Origin: Cyanophora paradoxa
Taxonomy: Eukaryota > Glaucocystophyceae > Cyanophorales > Cyanophoraceae
Assembly: GCA_004431415.1 (NCBI GenBank)
Contig: QPMI01000619.1
Span: 57,824 to 121,823 of the forward strand
Length of the DNA stretch: 64,000 nt
Direction of reading: 5' to 3'
The notes under the pieces: model-generated
Told to the model about the DNA's origin: nothing
What the model saw: only the letters and a program-made list of their open reading frames with translations
Database searches by the model: none
Shown here: piece by piece, positions 53,061-62,903 of the stretch
Numbering within the stretch: the stretch's first letter is position 1
Layout: every line of letters begins with the position of its first letter
Program-made: the position numbers and the translations under genes

Positions 53061-53776
53061 CGTGGGCCGACTGCGGGGCCAACCAGCATCGGCTCGGAGT
53101 CGAAGCGGGCGAAGTGAGGCTCGAAGAAACTGGCCAGCTCCATGAGCTCCTTGTCGTTGAAGTGATCGCCGGTTCGAGCAGTGTAAGGGGTGACGACACG
53201 TGCGACGTACGACATGAGACGCTCGCTGGCCTCGTGGGATAGCGGGATGTCGGCAGCAGCATCGACGGAGCCAACATGCGCCGCCTCGCCCTCCTTGCAG
53301 TTGGGTTCGGGCGGTCGTCGGTGGTAGACCTCCGGGTAGAGGCGTCGGGCTCGGGAGATGTAGCGCCGTGGTTGCGAGCGTCGGGGTACGACAACAGGCT
53401 TGAAGTTCTCATAGATTTGCGCGGCTACGGAAGAGATCGGGAATGTCAGTTGTTGTTGAGGTGTCCAGGAGCTGTAACACCCCTTGGGGTAGGTCTCGAC
53501 ATTCTCGTGTGGACGGAATTCGGACTCCGGCCAAGTCCCGAATTCAGTCTCCGCAATCACAGTTCCGGCTCGCAGGCGGACAGGCCGCCTGTGAGGGTTG
53601 CAGATCTGCACGAAAAACGTGCCGTGTGCTGGGTTGCGGTGAATTTGGTATGGCACCAAGAATTCGACTTCGTCGCTCCGTCGAAGCCGTCGTCGTCGAG
53701 GAGGAGTGGTGGCGGAGTGAGGAGGACTTCCGGTGCGCCGAGAGTCGTGTTCGAAGTCGTTTGTGGCATGTAACAT
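52946..53776 (-). CDS. Protease-to-reverse-transcriptase connecting region
   Basis: The conserved stretch EVEFLVPYQIHRNPAHGTFF, VQICNPHRRPVRLRAGTVIA lies between protease and reverse transcriptase, as in the connecting segment of many Ty3/gypsy pol proteins. It is followed by about 150 less conserved residues (ELMELASFFEPHFARFD) before the next frame starts near 53060. Confidence 0.6.
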   Translation of the reverse strand: MLHATNDFEHDSRRTGSPPHSATTPPRRRRLRRSDEVEFLVPYQIHRNPAHGTFFVQICNPHRRPVRLRAGTVIAETEFGTWPESEFRPHENVETYPKGCYSSWTPQQQLTFPISSVAAQIYENFKPVVVPRRSQPRRYISRARRLYPEVYHRRPPEPNCKEGEAAHVGSVDAAADIPLSHEASERLMSYVARVVTPYTARTGDHFNDKELMELASFFEPHFARFDSEPMLVGPAVGPRCPSRPSMPTLEWSPRRVTLRLLQSHRPRPSRRWWTPC

Positions 53777-54557
53777 CGAACGAGCGATTCACCCGGCCGT
53801 ACAGTGATGTCCTTCGCCAATCGGACCAGAACGCCGCCGTCGTGCTGGCCCGCAGCCGAAAAGGGACGTGGAATCGTTCGCCATCCGAGGAGTCAGGCGA
53901 CGTGATCGTCATTCCCCAATTTGCTGGGTCGAGCACGATGTGAGCGTTGAGCGCCACCAGCGTTGTGAGGCCGAGTAGCATTGGAGTGTTGCCCATGAGA
54001 CCAGGCGCGACGACGAGGACCTTCCGCGGAATTGTGACCGGACCAACCTTAATTGCAATGAATGCGATGCGCGCATAGGCAGTCATGTCCGTTCCAAAGC
54101 CGGTGAGGTGCACGCGCGGAGCGTTGCTGTAGCGAAGGCCTGGCAGTTTGTCGGCGATACTGCCGTCGAGTACGTCCGCAGCGGCTCCTGTATCCACCAA
54201 TGCCTTGGTGAGGAGGTATTGAAGGACTTGTCGTCGGTGATCGATAGCGGCGATGTGCAAGTTGACGCAGATTCGGCCGTCGTTGATGCGCTCTCTGAGC
54301 GTGCGGTTCGTGTCCGTCATTCGCGCAATGGGGTGTGGTACTGACGGGCCGCCGTCGCCGAAGAGGGGAACGTCAAGGGGGTCCTCGACGTCGTCAAATC
54401 CCAACATGCGTGCCGCGCAGACGCGAAGCGAGGCGAGGTAGCTCTGCTCATACGGTGTGCACGGTGTCGAACCGGAGATGACGCTGGCTGGCGGGAGCGG
54501 TGCCGTCCGCTTGAGGCGAGGTCGCTTCCGCGTGGTTGTCCGCCTGTGCACGTTCAT
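53544..54557 (-). CDS. Retropepsin-type aspartic protease region
   Basis: The active-site phrase is TKALVDTGAAADVLDGSIAD, and the second strand is PMLLGLTTLVALNAHIVLDP followed by ANWGMTI. The DTGA triad and the late LLG are the pattern of retropepsins, which act as dimers to cut the element polyprotein. Upstream, PYEQSYLASLRVCAARMLGF has no known match. The frame continues to 53544 past the start of the connecting region, which lies in another frame, so a shift near 53700 is needed. Confidence 0.7.
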   Translation of the reverse strand: MNVHRRTTTRKRPRLKRTAPLPPASVISGSTPCTPYEQSYLASLRVCAARMLGFDDVEDPLDVPLFGDGGPSVPHPIARMTDTNRTLRERINDGRICVNLHIAAIDHRRQVLQYLLTKALVDTGAAADVLDGSIADKLPGLRYSNAPRVHLTGFGTDMTAYARIAFIAIKVGPVTIPRKVLVVAPGLMGNTPMLLGLTTLVALNAHIVLDPANWGMTITSPDSSDGERFHVPFRLRASTTAAFWSDWRRTSLYGRVNRSFDVTCHKRLRTRLSAHRKSSSLRHHSSSTTTASTERRSRILGAIPNSPQPSTRHVFRADLQPSQAACPPASRNCDCGD

Positions 54558-55378
54558 GAGGACGTCCGTCGCGGCGAATGGGCGTGCCCTGCAGGGAGCT
54601 GCCGACAGACGCAGCGGGGCCGGTGATTGCGCATTGTGGCTGAAAAGTATCCGACGCCAAGGATGGGCTTGCAGTCGGCGTTTGCGAGCTTGTTGAGGTG
54701 GCGGTTGCTGGGCCAGCCATAGTGAATCTCGTTGATCGCGTCAACTTCGGTCCCCGCTGCGCCATCCCGTCGTTCAGCCGGCCGGTAGCCAGGCTCTCCG
54801 GGGGATCGGAACGGGATGGCTTCGCGGTGGCGCGAGAGAGACGCCCGGAGATATTTGACGAGTTGGGCCAAGCGTGGCGGAGGCGCGTGTCGCGTTGGAG
54901 TACGTGCCGCTCGTAGAAACGTGTCCGTTGAGCGTCATGACTACGGAAGTCATTGTGGAGGACCACGTCCCACGCCGCGAGGCCGATTGAATTGAGGATG
55001 AAGGCCGCCCGAGTGAACAAGGCGCGAGTGAAAGCGAGGTCGGCTGACAGCCCTGAGAGGTTGTGAAATCCACCGAAAGTTCTCGATCTCGTGGAGCGTC
55101 TCCAGGATTGCGTGGGCGTTGAGTTGGTGAGACCGCTGAAGCGGCGACCAGTCGTACAAGTGATAACTGGCAGCGAATTCAGGGTCCTCGAAGGCACGGT
55201 GTCGCGCGGACGTGATCCGCTCGTAGTCCGGTCCCCGTCCAGAGTAGAGGAGCCAGCAGCCCATCGTGAGATCCGTCGACGTCCTGGGATTAGTGAGGTC
55301 GTTGTATGCGATCGTGTACGTGTGCTGCCGTGTGAGCGGTCCAAGGAGGCCGTGGGGGGCGAACGCGGACGACTGCAC
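54448..55378 (-). CDS. Unrecognised retroelement coding segment A (next to protease)
   Basis: Two overlapping frames supply one continuous product: HTYTIAYNDLTNPRTSTDLT and HRAFEDPEFAASYHLYDWSP, QLNAHAILETLHEIENFRW, then after a shift near 55060 LSGLSADLAFTRALFTRAAF and LNSIGLAAWDVVLHNDFRS. A helical, capsid-like character is possible from the regular hydrophobic spacing, but no zinc knuckle or known gag motif is seen. Confidence 0.4.
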
Positions 55379-55771
55379 GCGCGAGGCTAGGCTCGGCGTC
55401 CCGGCCGACGGGGTCTCCGATGGAGCTACGGACTCGGCGGTGGAGCCACCACTGTCCGAGCTGGAGTCGTCGCCGTCAGAGGTTCCCGTCGTCTCGGTCC
55501 CCGTAGGACTACGACGCGGAGGCCTGTTACTGCCAGATGGCTTGAAGACAACACCCTGGATGTGACCGAAGCGTGCCAGTCCCGTCGGCTCGTTGGTGCG
55601 CAGATCCTTGAAGTCGGTCGACCAGACGACGAAGGGTCGGACAAAGGGCTTGCGCGCAATCCAGGGTTCCGACGAATGTACTCGTCCGTGCCCACGAGCT
55701 TGATCTTGCCGTCGAGGCGCGGTCCCAAATGTACGCGCGCGACTCCTCTGCCTTCGTCGTAGTGATGTAGT

Positions 55772-56665
55772 TCATGATGTTAGTGAAGCGCGTGCGGCCT
55801 TCGTACGGGTCGACAGGCGCGCCGTGGGGGCCGTGACCAATGTAAATGTGGGGATCTGACGAAGGAGGCTGTCGTTGTCCGGATCGCCCAGGGAGTGACG
55901 CAGGGGGAGGACGTCGACGATCTGTACCGCCCGGTAGGCTTCGCGGCTAGTGAACGTGATGGGCCGCCTCGTCGCCGCGTCGACGGTGGCGTGATTGTAA
56001 ACGAATTGTTCCAACCAACCGTGGAGTAGCGCCCGCGCCTGCGGTTCGCGACTGAAGATGGCGGCGCCGAATTCATTGTAGAATGGATCGAATGTGAAGT
56101 TGCCATATTCGGCGTGACGGAATTGCTCGTGTATGTCGGCGTATCGCTGTTCGAAATCCATAATAGCGTTGCGCACTGCGCTCGCGTTGACGTCATAGAC
56201 ACTGGGACGATGCGGGTGTGACGGATCGTTCGTGGGATCGAAGTCAGCGCCCCGGACTTGGGCGTTGAGTGCGTTGATGACTCCATCCGGGAGTCGGAAT
56301 GCTACGGGCCAGCAGTGGTTTCGATCCATGTCGACATCTTCGCGAGCCGCCGGGGGTGTCTCGTGCTTGATCTGGACCGCCAACCAGTCGTTGGTTGCCT
56401 TGTGCAGTAGGGATTCGAAGGCTGTGATTAAATGTGCCGGGTCGACGCGTTCGCAGTCAGGGTACTCGACCTCGTACCATTTGTCGAGTTTGGCACTGCG
56501 CGCCACTTCGCCTGAAGCCGTGAAGCGGAAGTGCAGCTCATCCTCGTGGCTACGAACGTAGTCGATGATGATGTTCCCGAGTTCCCCCGGTAGGGGCTCG
56601 AGGAAGAACGACAAGGCACCGTGCAGCTTGACTGCCGCCGCCAGGTACGCTGCGATTCCGTACAC
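55772..56665 (-). CDS. Unrecognised retroelement coding segment B
   Basis: An open frame of 297 codons: LPGELGNIIIDYVRSHEDEL, HFRFTASGEVARSAKLDKWY, NHCWPVAFRLPDGVINALNA, AIMDFEQRYADIHEQFRHAE, LLHGWLEQFVYNHATVDAAT. Mixed helix and strand with many His, Tyr and Trp, globular in composition. It overlaps the end of segment C in a different frame, so a shift lies near 56600. No family is recognised. Confidence 0.4.
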   Translation of the reverse strand: MYGIAAYLAAAVKLHGALSFFLEPLPGELGNIIIDYVRSHEDELHFRFTASGEVARSAKLDKWYEVEYPDCERVDPAHLITAFESLLHKATNDWLAVQIKHETPPAAREDVDMDRNHCWPVAFRLPDGVINALNAQVRGADFDPTNDPSHPHRPSVYDVNASAVRNAIMDFEQRYADIHEQFRHAEYGNFTFDPFYNEFGAAIFSREPQARALLHGWLEQFVYNHATVDAATRRPITFTSREAYRAVQIVDVLPLRHSLGDPDNDSLLRQIPTFTLVTAPTARLSTRTKAARASLTS

Positions 56666-58236
56666 CCAAGTGTGTACCGAAAGCGGGAACCCAGGACCTG
56701 GTGGACGACGGGGGGCGTTGCAGGCGCGGTGCCCGTGGGCCCGCGACGACGCAGAGACACGACGACGCCCCCAGGGCCAGTGTAGTCATTGACGGACACC
56801 GGGAAGTACTTGGGGTCGGGCCGCACGGGTGCGGCCCGCCGCCTCGTTTGGGGTTTCCTCGTGCCCGCGATGATCTGCTGCCAGGTGTTCCGGTTGTTCG
56901 CGTCGAAGATAGTGATGTGCGAGCGGTTCTGGATCGTGTTGGGGGCACCGCGGCTGGGTCCGGCCGGTGCAACGTGCGTGAATCGGACGATTCGAGGGCC
57001 GCACAGGTCAGCATTGGCCGGCGTAAGAGTCATGGGCGGCGCGTTGAGGTCGTCGGGCATGGCAATCTCGTAGAAGCATCGTTCGACATCTTGACGTGAA
57101 GCGGAGTCACGGAGGTGCGCGTGGTTGTCCTCGTCGTAGATGCAGTCGAAGTAGTCGGCATACTTGTTGGCCGGGTGGAACTCGTCGGCGGCCGTGATCA
57201 GGAACGATCGGAAGGGCAGGCCCGCGCGGTTGTGCTGGCTGAGTTCGCCATGGCCGGGAGCACCGGCGCGGTACGGGTAGGTGCCGGGGCCGACGCCGTA
57301 GCGTAGGACACGACTGAGTGCTCGCGAGAAGTTCGACCAGCGTACGTGCATCTTCATGAGGAATGGGCGCATGTACGGGACGCGCCGGAGAAATGCCTCG
57401 AGACCAGAGTCGCCGAGTAGCACGTATGGCATGTGGACCTCACCTAGGACGTGCATGTACTTCTTTGTCGTGGTGGCGGGATGAACTGGGGGTGGGTCCC
57501 GAGTCGGGATTCCCTCCAGCTCTTCGACCGGCGGCGGCTCTGGGAGCTCCTCCGGTCTGTGCCCGTCCTCCACAGTGAGCTCCTCGGTCAGATCAGCCGT
57601 CTGTCCGAACGGGGCTGGGCCTCCGAGGATGTGAGCCGCGACGGCGAAGATGTGGGGCGCGTGTCGCCCATGTTCCTGGATCGTTTTGCAGTACGCTGTG
57701 GCCAGGAAGTCCGTGTTCGTGAAGAGAAGCGGTGTCATGAAGATGTGATAGGAGGTATCCCGTCCCGGATCAGTATCCAGAGGTAGGAAGTCACCTCCAG
57801 CTCGCGTCTCCTCGGGGCTGTATGTGCGCATGCCGTACGGGAGTGGGGGGCGAGGATTGTGGAGACGGATTGGGTACCAGTCGTTGATCGTTTGGGCGAA
57901 TAATTCCCCGTTGATGTGATTGTTGCGCCGTCCAAAACCCGCATAGAACGTGTCGCGCTCGTTCTCCGTCGAATCAGGTCGCGGTTCCCGTCGGACCATC
58001 ACGCCGCTCAGATCCGGCCACACTCCGTGCTGGTAGCCAGCGCCGTCGACGACCGTGAAGCCCTTCGCCCATTCCTCGTTGAGGAAGGCCCAGAAATAGA
58101 CGTCAGGAATGTCAGCGTTCTCCGAGAGTAGCACCTCCTTGAAAGGAACAGTGTGGAGTTCGCTCAAAATTCTGGAGATGATGGAGTCGACCTCCTCGGG
58201 AGTGAGCCGGGCGGCCTTGCGCTCCTTCTTCTGCAA
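56428..58236 (-). CDS. Unrecognised retroelement coding segment C, 602 codons
   Basis: The longest uninterrupted frame of the element. Visible phrases include LTPEEVDSIISRILSELHTV, DIPDVYFWAFLNEEWAKGFT, FYAGFGRRNNHINGELFAQT, YMHVLGEVHMPYVLLGDSGL, EAFLRRVPYMRPFLMKMHVR, RSFLITAADEFHPANKYADY and ANNRNTWQQIIAGTRKPQTR. The composition is that of a folded protein. No catalytic motif of a known polymerase, helicase or endonuclease is recognised. Confidence 0.45.
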   Translation of the reverse strand: MQKKERKAARLTPEEVDSIISRILSELHTVPFKEVLLSENADIPDVYFWAFLNEEWAKGFTVVDGAGYQHGVWPDLSGVMVRREPRPDSTENERDTFYAGFGRRNNHINGELFAQTINDWYPIRLHNPRPPLPYGMRTYSPEETRAGGDFLPLDTDPGRDTSYHIFMTPLLFTNTDFLATAYCKTIQEHGRHAPHIFAVAAHILGGPAPFGQTADLTEELTVEDGHRPEELPEPPPVEELEGIPTRDPPPVHPATTTKKYMHVLGEVHMPYVLLGDSGLEAFLRRVPYMRPFLMKMHVRWSNFSRALSRVLRYGVGPGTYPYRAGAPGHGELSQHNRAGLPFRSFLITAADEFHPANKYADYFDCIYDEDNHAHLRDSASRQDVERCFYEIAMPDDLNAPPMTLTPANADLCGPRIVRFTHVAPAGPSRGAPNTIQNRSHITIFDANNRNTWQQIIAGTRKPQTRRRAAPVRPDPKYFPVSVNDYTGPGGVVVSLRRRGPTGTAPATPPVVHQVLGSRFRYTLGCTESQRTWRRQSSCTVPCRSSSSPYRGNSGTSSSTTFVATRMSCTSASRLQAKWRAVPNSTNGTRSSTLTANASTRHI

Positions 58237-58781
58237 CTTCTCGTCATTCGGTCGCTTCTCGCGGGGCGCTTGCGCTCTGTTCCGTAGACCATAGCGCGGG
58301 CACGAAGCCCGAAGTACGTGTTGGAGTTCCAGAAAGTGTCCTTGCTCATGTCGTCGACAAGTCCAACGAGGGAATCCCAGTCAGGAACGCGAGGCAAGAT
58401 GTCGATGCCGTCCGACGTCCACTGTGTCAGGTATCCGTACTCGTCAACGTCGCGCTCAGGGGGCCGTGGGACCGGGACGGCAAGAGGGTCGGTGACGGGT
58501 ACCATCGGACTGGGGAGGACAGGGAGTAGGTGATCGCGGTAGCGCGGGTAGAGCATGCAGTAGAACAGATTCAATCGATGCTCGGCGTCCAGGAGGAAGG
58601 CCCGTGTTACCGCCAAGCGCTGGGTGGTCGTAGCCTTGCTAAGTGCAGTGTCGAGTCGAGCGACGAGGCCGAAAGCAAGCTTGCTCGCAGTACGAGTGCT
58701 TGACTCCGTCTCGAGCTTGTACGCGCGACGCATGGCCTCGAGAGTCAGCTGGAGGATATGGAGCGCCACGCAGTTTTGCAC
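58164..58781 (-). CDS. Unrecognised retroelement coding segment D
   Basis: ALHILQLTLEAMRRAYKLET, LAFGLVARLDTALSKATTTQ, RLNLFYCMLYPRYRDHLLPV and a Pro-rich part, then YLTQWTSDGIDILPRVPDWD. Mostly helical by eye. The frame connects with segment E through a shift near 58790 and with segment C near 58230. Confidence 0.4.
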   Translation of the reverse strand: MQNCVALHILQLTLEAMRRAYKLETESSTRTASKLAFGLVARLDTALSKATTTQRLAVTRAFLLDAEHRLNLFYCMLYPRYRDHLLPVLPSPMVPVTDPLAVPVPRPPERDVDEYGYLTQWTSDGIDILPRVPDWDSLVGLVDDMSKDTFWNSNTYFGLRARAMVYGTERKRPARSDRMTRSCRRRSARPPGSLPRRSTPSSPEF

Positions 58782-58812
58782 GCCAGGAGCGCCGCCTCTT
58801 CAGGGTGCACCA

Positions 58813-60120
58813 TTATGTAACGGTCAGAGTTGTAATAGAGCTCGACAGCTGGCTCGGGCTGCTTCGGGTGAAGACGGGGGCGTGCAGTCGCGATTCGAGA
58901 CGGATCGGTTTGCCCTTCTTGGCGAGTTGACGCTTGTGCATGAACGTAGTGATTGACATCGCGACAACGGTGGTGTCATGTAGCTCGGCGAGCCTTGCCA
59001 GCGCAGTCGTCTCCGTGACAGACGCGGCGACGACGTTCGTGAAATTTGAGGGAGGACGCCGGAGCGGTGACGGGACAGTCCGTGCCGAAGACAGTGGTGT
59101 AGGTCGGACTCGCTGACGGGGGGCGTGCGCAGACGATGGACATCGCGTGCCGCGACCACTGCTAACTGGCTGTTCAGCCGGATCTCCTCCGCGAGCTCGG
59201 CGGTCGCCCGCTGGTTCGTAGCCGGGTTCGCGTCGGATTTCGGGTTGAAACGGGACGTGTAGTAACGGCGCAGGAAGTTGCCGGGCCCTCGACGTCGGCT
59301 GTGATGTTGACGAGGCGGAGTACGTTCTCGACTTGCTCGGTGAGCATTGACAGCAACGGCGCGTGACTCGTCGGCCATGGACGGTCGGAGCTCGGTGCTG
59401 GGTCACGAACGTCGTAGAGGTGAGCAAATCGCTATCCCCGTAGCGGTCGCGCGTCTCGTCCCACTTGTAATGGTCGAAGTATGCAGCGATGTCCCACGCC
59501 CGCGCCAGGGCCGTCGAACGCATCGACAAGGCGATGTCGGGCGGCGGTGAACCGTGTCGAAGCGTAGACAGATAGATGTCGTCAGGTCCTGTGAGCGGGG
59601 CCGTGAACTTGACAGTTTGGACCAGTTGCCTGATTGTTGCAAGGCGCGTCGCCGTGTTCGTGATCTTGTCGAAGTTCAAGAACCGTTCATCGCTCTCCGT
59701 CATCTCCACGTCGTAGTGCAGCGTCCGGAGATTGCGGGCAAGGTTGACAGCCACCTGAAGGATGCACGGTACGACTGGAGTCTTGGACTGGTGTACAAGA
59801 GTGAACTCTGTCGGTGTCAAACCAAACAGCTCCAGCATCTCTGGCCGTCCGAGGACATCGGCGAGCGGGTCGTTCGGGTGAGGCCACGTGGTCGCCGTCT
59901 CCCCAGGCGCGAAGGGCTGAGCCCGCGCGAGGCGCATGATGACGTGGATGACGGAGCGGAATTCGGTCAGATGTTGAAGGAGGTAGTGAGCCTGGTCACT
60001 CGGGCGAGTACCCAGCAACGGTTGCCCAGTAGGCGTGTTGCTGCGGGCAGCTGCGAGGTGCATGCAGCTCGTGAGCTCGCTGGCGGCGAAGAGGGTCGGC
60101 GTCTCAGGGTCTTGCGCCAA
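58813..60120 (-). CDS. Unrecognised retroelement coding segment E
   Basis: Contains QAHYLLQHLTEFRSVIHVIM, RPEMLELFGLTPTEFTLVHQ, ILQVAVNLARNLRTLHYDVE, RLATIRQLVQTVKFTAPLTG and AWDIAAYFDHYKWDETRDRY, then after a shift near 59330 PGNFLRRYYTSRFNPKSDAN and AELAEEIRLNSQLAVVAARD. Strongly helical. The role is unknown; a structural (capsid-type) protein is conceivable but not shown. Confidence 0.4.
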   Translation of the reverse strand: MAQDPETPTLFAASELTSCMHLAAARSNTPTGQPLLGTRPSDQAHYLLQHLTEFRSVIHVIMRLARAQPFAPGETATTWPHPNDPLADVLGRPEMLELFGLTPTEFTLVHQSKTPVVPCILQVAVNLARNLRTLHYDVEMTESDERFLNFDKITNTATRLATIRQLVQTVKFTAPLTGPDDIYLSTLRHGSPPPDIALSMRSTALARAWDIAAYFDHYKWDETRDRYGDSDLLTSTTFVTQHRAPTVHGRRVTRRCCQCSPSKSRTYSASSTSQPTSRARQLPAPLLHVPFQPEIRREPGYEPAGDRRARGGDPAEQPVSSGRGTRCPSSAHAPRQRVRPTPLSSARTVPSPLRRPPSNFTNVVAASVTETTALARLAELHDTTVVAMSITTFMHKRQLAKKGKPIRLESRLHAPVFTRSSPSQLSSSITTLTVT

Positions 60121-60487
60121 TCCGTCGTCGTCGTTGTGACCATGAAGCGTCGCGGCGTGTCCAGGTACGCACGCAGCTGGTTGTGCACCACGGGCTTGAG
60201 GCGAAGGATCGTCCAGGCGTGGCGGTGTCCAAGGTCGGCGGCCACGTCCTTGATCTCGGGCTCCGAGTCGCTGGACGTGTCTTCGTCGGTGTCAGGAGGA
60301 CTGTCACGGTCGTCGTGAGGGCTCGGCAAGGTCGGCGTGTCGACGATGATCCCCCTCGAAACGCGCGGGTCGCCCATGGGCACGTCCTCGTCCTCTCAGT
60401 GCCCGACGAGTCGGCAGTCGTCGAGTCAGGCATCGACGCGTCGGTCGGTGCAGTGTAGTCGGGGTGAAGTGACGGGATCGGCAGCAT
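59967..60487 (-). CDS. Unrecognised retroelement coding segment F (acidic region)
   Basis: Carries a long acidic, Ser-rich disordered stretch (SPPDTDEDTSSDSEPEIKDV) followed by HAWTILRLKPVVHNQLRAYL. It bridges the Pro/Thr-rich part upstream and segment E downstream. Confidence 0.35.
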
Positions 60488-60521
60488 CGGGGTTGGGCCG
60501 GGCTCTGCGGCGGGGCCGCCG

Positions 60522-61274
60522 TCACAGTCGTGGCCGGGGCTGGCGGGGCGTCGGACGGGGCCAGTAGCTCAGGCGCAGGCGACGGGGCCGTCGAGACCGC
60601 AGCCACGGCCGTGGGGGACGGGACGCTGTGCGGGTCGTCAGCGAGGTCGCCATCGCCGGTGCGATGGGCGAAGCATCTCGAGCGGCCGTCGACGAGACCG
60701 GCGTCTCGAGAGCGGGCGTCGGGCCACCGGAGTCGTTGTCACGGGTGCAACGGGCTGGGCGTCCGGAGTCGTCGTCGCGGGTGCAACGGGCTGGGCGTCC
60801 GGAGTGTCCGTCGACGAGGCCGTCACCTCGGCGCAGGGGGTGGGTCGTTCCGCGGGCCGGGGCTCCGGGGCGTCGGTCGGCGGTGTCACCGGTGCCGTTG
60901 GGCACGTCATGTCGTCGTCGTGGTAGTGAGGGTTGCCCGGGGTCTGGGGCCGGCTGGTATGAATCGGGAGCGCGCGGCCGCGGCCCTGACCGTTCCCCCG
61001 TGCCTCGCCGATTGGCGCGGTGGAGCCTGTGCTGCCGCAGTACGGCGACGGGCGTCCATGGTGCGGCCACGAGCAATACCACCGATTGCAGCCTGCAAGT
61101 AGGGGGCTTGCGCCGCGGCCTGCACCGGGTCCTCTCCCTTGGCAGCTTCGCGTCGAGGCGAGCCTGCAGTTCACGTGCGAGCTGTTCGTCGGCCAGCAGC
61201 TGCGCGTGCTTGTCGGGCGGAGTGGTCGGGGACGGCGTTCCAGGCGTGCGGCGACGAAGGATGTCTGTCAACAC
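60522..61274 (-). CDS. Unrecognised retroelement coding segment G (Pro/Thr-rich)
   Basis: Begins with HAQLLADEQLARELQARLDA, a likely coiled coil, and then becomes disordered and rich in Pro, Thr and Ala over several frames. It includes a 36-bp tandem repeat encoding TTPDAQPVAPVT-like units (60743-60806). Frame assignment is uncertain. Confidence 0.3.
   Translation of the reverse strand: MLTDILRRRTPGTPSPTTPPDKHAQLLADEQLARELQARLDAKLPRERTRCRPRRKPPTCRLQSVVLLVAAPWTPVAVLRQHRLHRANRRGTGERSGPRPRAPDSYQPAPDPGQPSLPRRRHDVPNGTGDTADRRPGAPARGTTHPLRRGDGLVDGHSGRPARCTRDDDSGRPARCTRDNDSGGPTPALETPVSSTAARDASPIAPAMATSLTTRTASRPPRPWLRSRRPRRLRLSYWPRPTPRQPRPRL
60743..60806 (-). repeat. 36-bp tandem repeat inside the retroelement
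   Basis: GGGTGCAACGGGCTGGGCGT recurs at 60743 and 60779, keeping the reading frame with a 12-residue period. Confidence 0.8.
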
Positions 61275-61464
61275 GTTGTGGACTTCGAGTACCTCGCCGA
61301 AAACTGCGTCGGGTCCCGAAGTCGCGCGTTCTCGGCGGCGAGTCGCAAGTACTCCATGTCGACGTCGTTGGTTCGGAGAGTGAGATGCGGCTTAATCTTG
61401 TCCCGCTGTCGAGCCGGCCAGTCGTGTAGAACGGCAGCGACGTAAATCGACGCCAACTTGCGGC

Positions 61465-62375
61465 TCACTCCCCCAGCTGCAGCGACCGTGGTCTCAGGCA
61501 CCGGGTAGGGCGGAAGATCAGTTGGTGTCGGGCCGAGGCGCGTGTTCGGCTCATCGACGGGTGCATTAACGCGTGAGCATGGTAGAACGCCGGTGCCGAC
61601 AAGCAGACGGGAAGCGACGCGTTCACAGTCGTTCGCGCGAGTCGGGACGTGTCCTGCCCAGAGGTGTTGACAACTCCCGGGGCGAGAATGATTGGCCGAG
61701 TGCCTATCGGTCCAGTACTCGCGTCGCGAACGCCAGGCCGGAGGGTGCTGGCACGGACGGTGAAGGGGCTGACGTCGACGTTAAGGAAGATGTCAGCGAC
61801 CCGAGGCCAGTCGTCGTTCCCCGTCAAAGACGTCGTTCCCTGTGGGGTGATATCCATTAACAGACCGATAATCCGCAGGAAGAGCGTCTTCATTTCCATC
61901 GTCACTCCGTACAGAGCGTCGAGCGTGATGTCCGCCGGTGCATGTCAGGTCGCAGAGTACTCGGGTACGGCGTGCGCTGGCGTGAGGTGGCGACGGTACG
62001 GGCAATTGCGGACGAACTCCATGTACGGCGGCGTTGTGCAGAGGCGCAGTGCTCCTGAAGCTCGACGTTAGTCATTGTCACCGTGTTGCCCGTGGTCGAG
62101 TCGATGTACTCGTAGTAGCGGTGCGCAATGCTGATCACTGATGCACGGAGCCGGTGGTTCACGATGACGGGTGAGCCATCGGGGCCGATGCTGCACGTGT
62201 GGCACGGTGCAGGCATGTCGACTGGCGACAGGAAGAGAAGAATTTGCTGTCCCCCAACACTGACCATGATCTTCTCGACCGTGCGAGAGGCGAAGACGCG
62301 GTCTCCACCCTCGCGCTCATACCTCCCCGCTGCCCTGGTGGCGACGAGCGATGAGCGTGATCGAGTCTTCCGCAA
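61465..62375 (-). CDS. Unrecognised retroelement coding segment H
   Basis: Two frames (61902-62375, 61465-61905) joined by a shift. They include EKIMVSVGGQQILLFLSPVD, MPAPCHTCSIGPDGSPVIVN, VISIAHRYYEYIDSTTGNTV, then TLFLRIIGLLMDITPQGTTS and WPRVADIFLNVDVSPFTVRA. A single CxxC pair is present. The beta-rich composition differs from the helical segments downstream. Confidence 0.4.
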
Positions 62376-62381
62376 TGTCCA

Positions 62382-62903
62382 TCAGCATCTCGCGCAACTT
62401 CCGTTGCGGTTGATGGGGTCATTGTCAGCCCTGTCCTCCGACGCCTTGGGCCGCAGTACGGCGGGCGCGGGTGGAGTGGGCGTGGTCGGCGGGACGATTG
62501 GCGTCTTGTCCTCAGGGGCGAGGCCCTCTGCCGTCGCGACAGAGCTGGGTCCGGCGACGGGGTCGGTCGGAGCGTTTGCCGCGACGAAACGAGCGTAGGC
62601 GTCAGCAGCCTTTGCCGAAGTCGCGTCAGGGCCTGAGGCGAACCGTAGCTCACCCTCGCGCTCGAGAATGTAGACGAGAAGTAGGATCGTAGACTCGACG
62701 TCGTAGCCACGGAGGTACGTGCGGAGTGTGCTCTCAACGTAATTGACAGCGGCCGTTCGTCGGTTGGGGCGCATGAATGTTGGGCTGCGGTTCTGCGCGT
62801 CGGTGAAGGACGTCTTGACACGGTTCAGGAGGGACTCGACGACAGCAGCTCCTGGGAGCGTCAGCGTTGTCGTAGGTGCAGGCGGCGCGTCGGTTGTGTC
62901 CAT
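62382..62903 (-). CDS. Unrecognised retroelement coding segment I
   Basis: LPGAAVVESLLNRVKTSFTD, YVESTLRTYLRGYDVESTIL and LLVYILEREGELRFASG, then a Pro/Thr-rich tail. The first part is helical; no known domain. Confidence 0.35.
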   Translation of the reverse strand: MDTTDAPPAPTTTLTLPGAAVVESLLNRVKTSFTDAQNRSPTFMRPNRRTAAVNYVESTLRTYLRGYDVESTILLLVYILEREGELRFASGPDATSAKAADAYARFVAANAPTDPVAGPSSVATAEGLAPEDKTPIVPPTTPTPPAPAVLRPKASEDRADNDPINRNGSCARC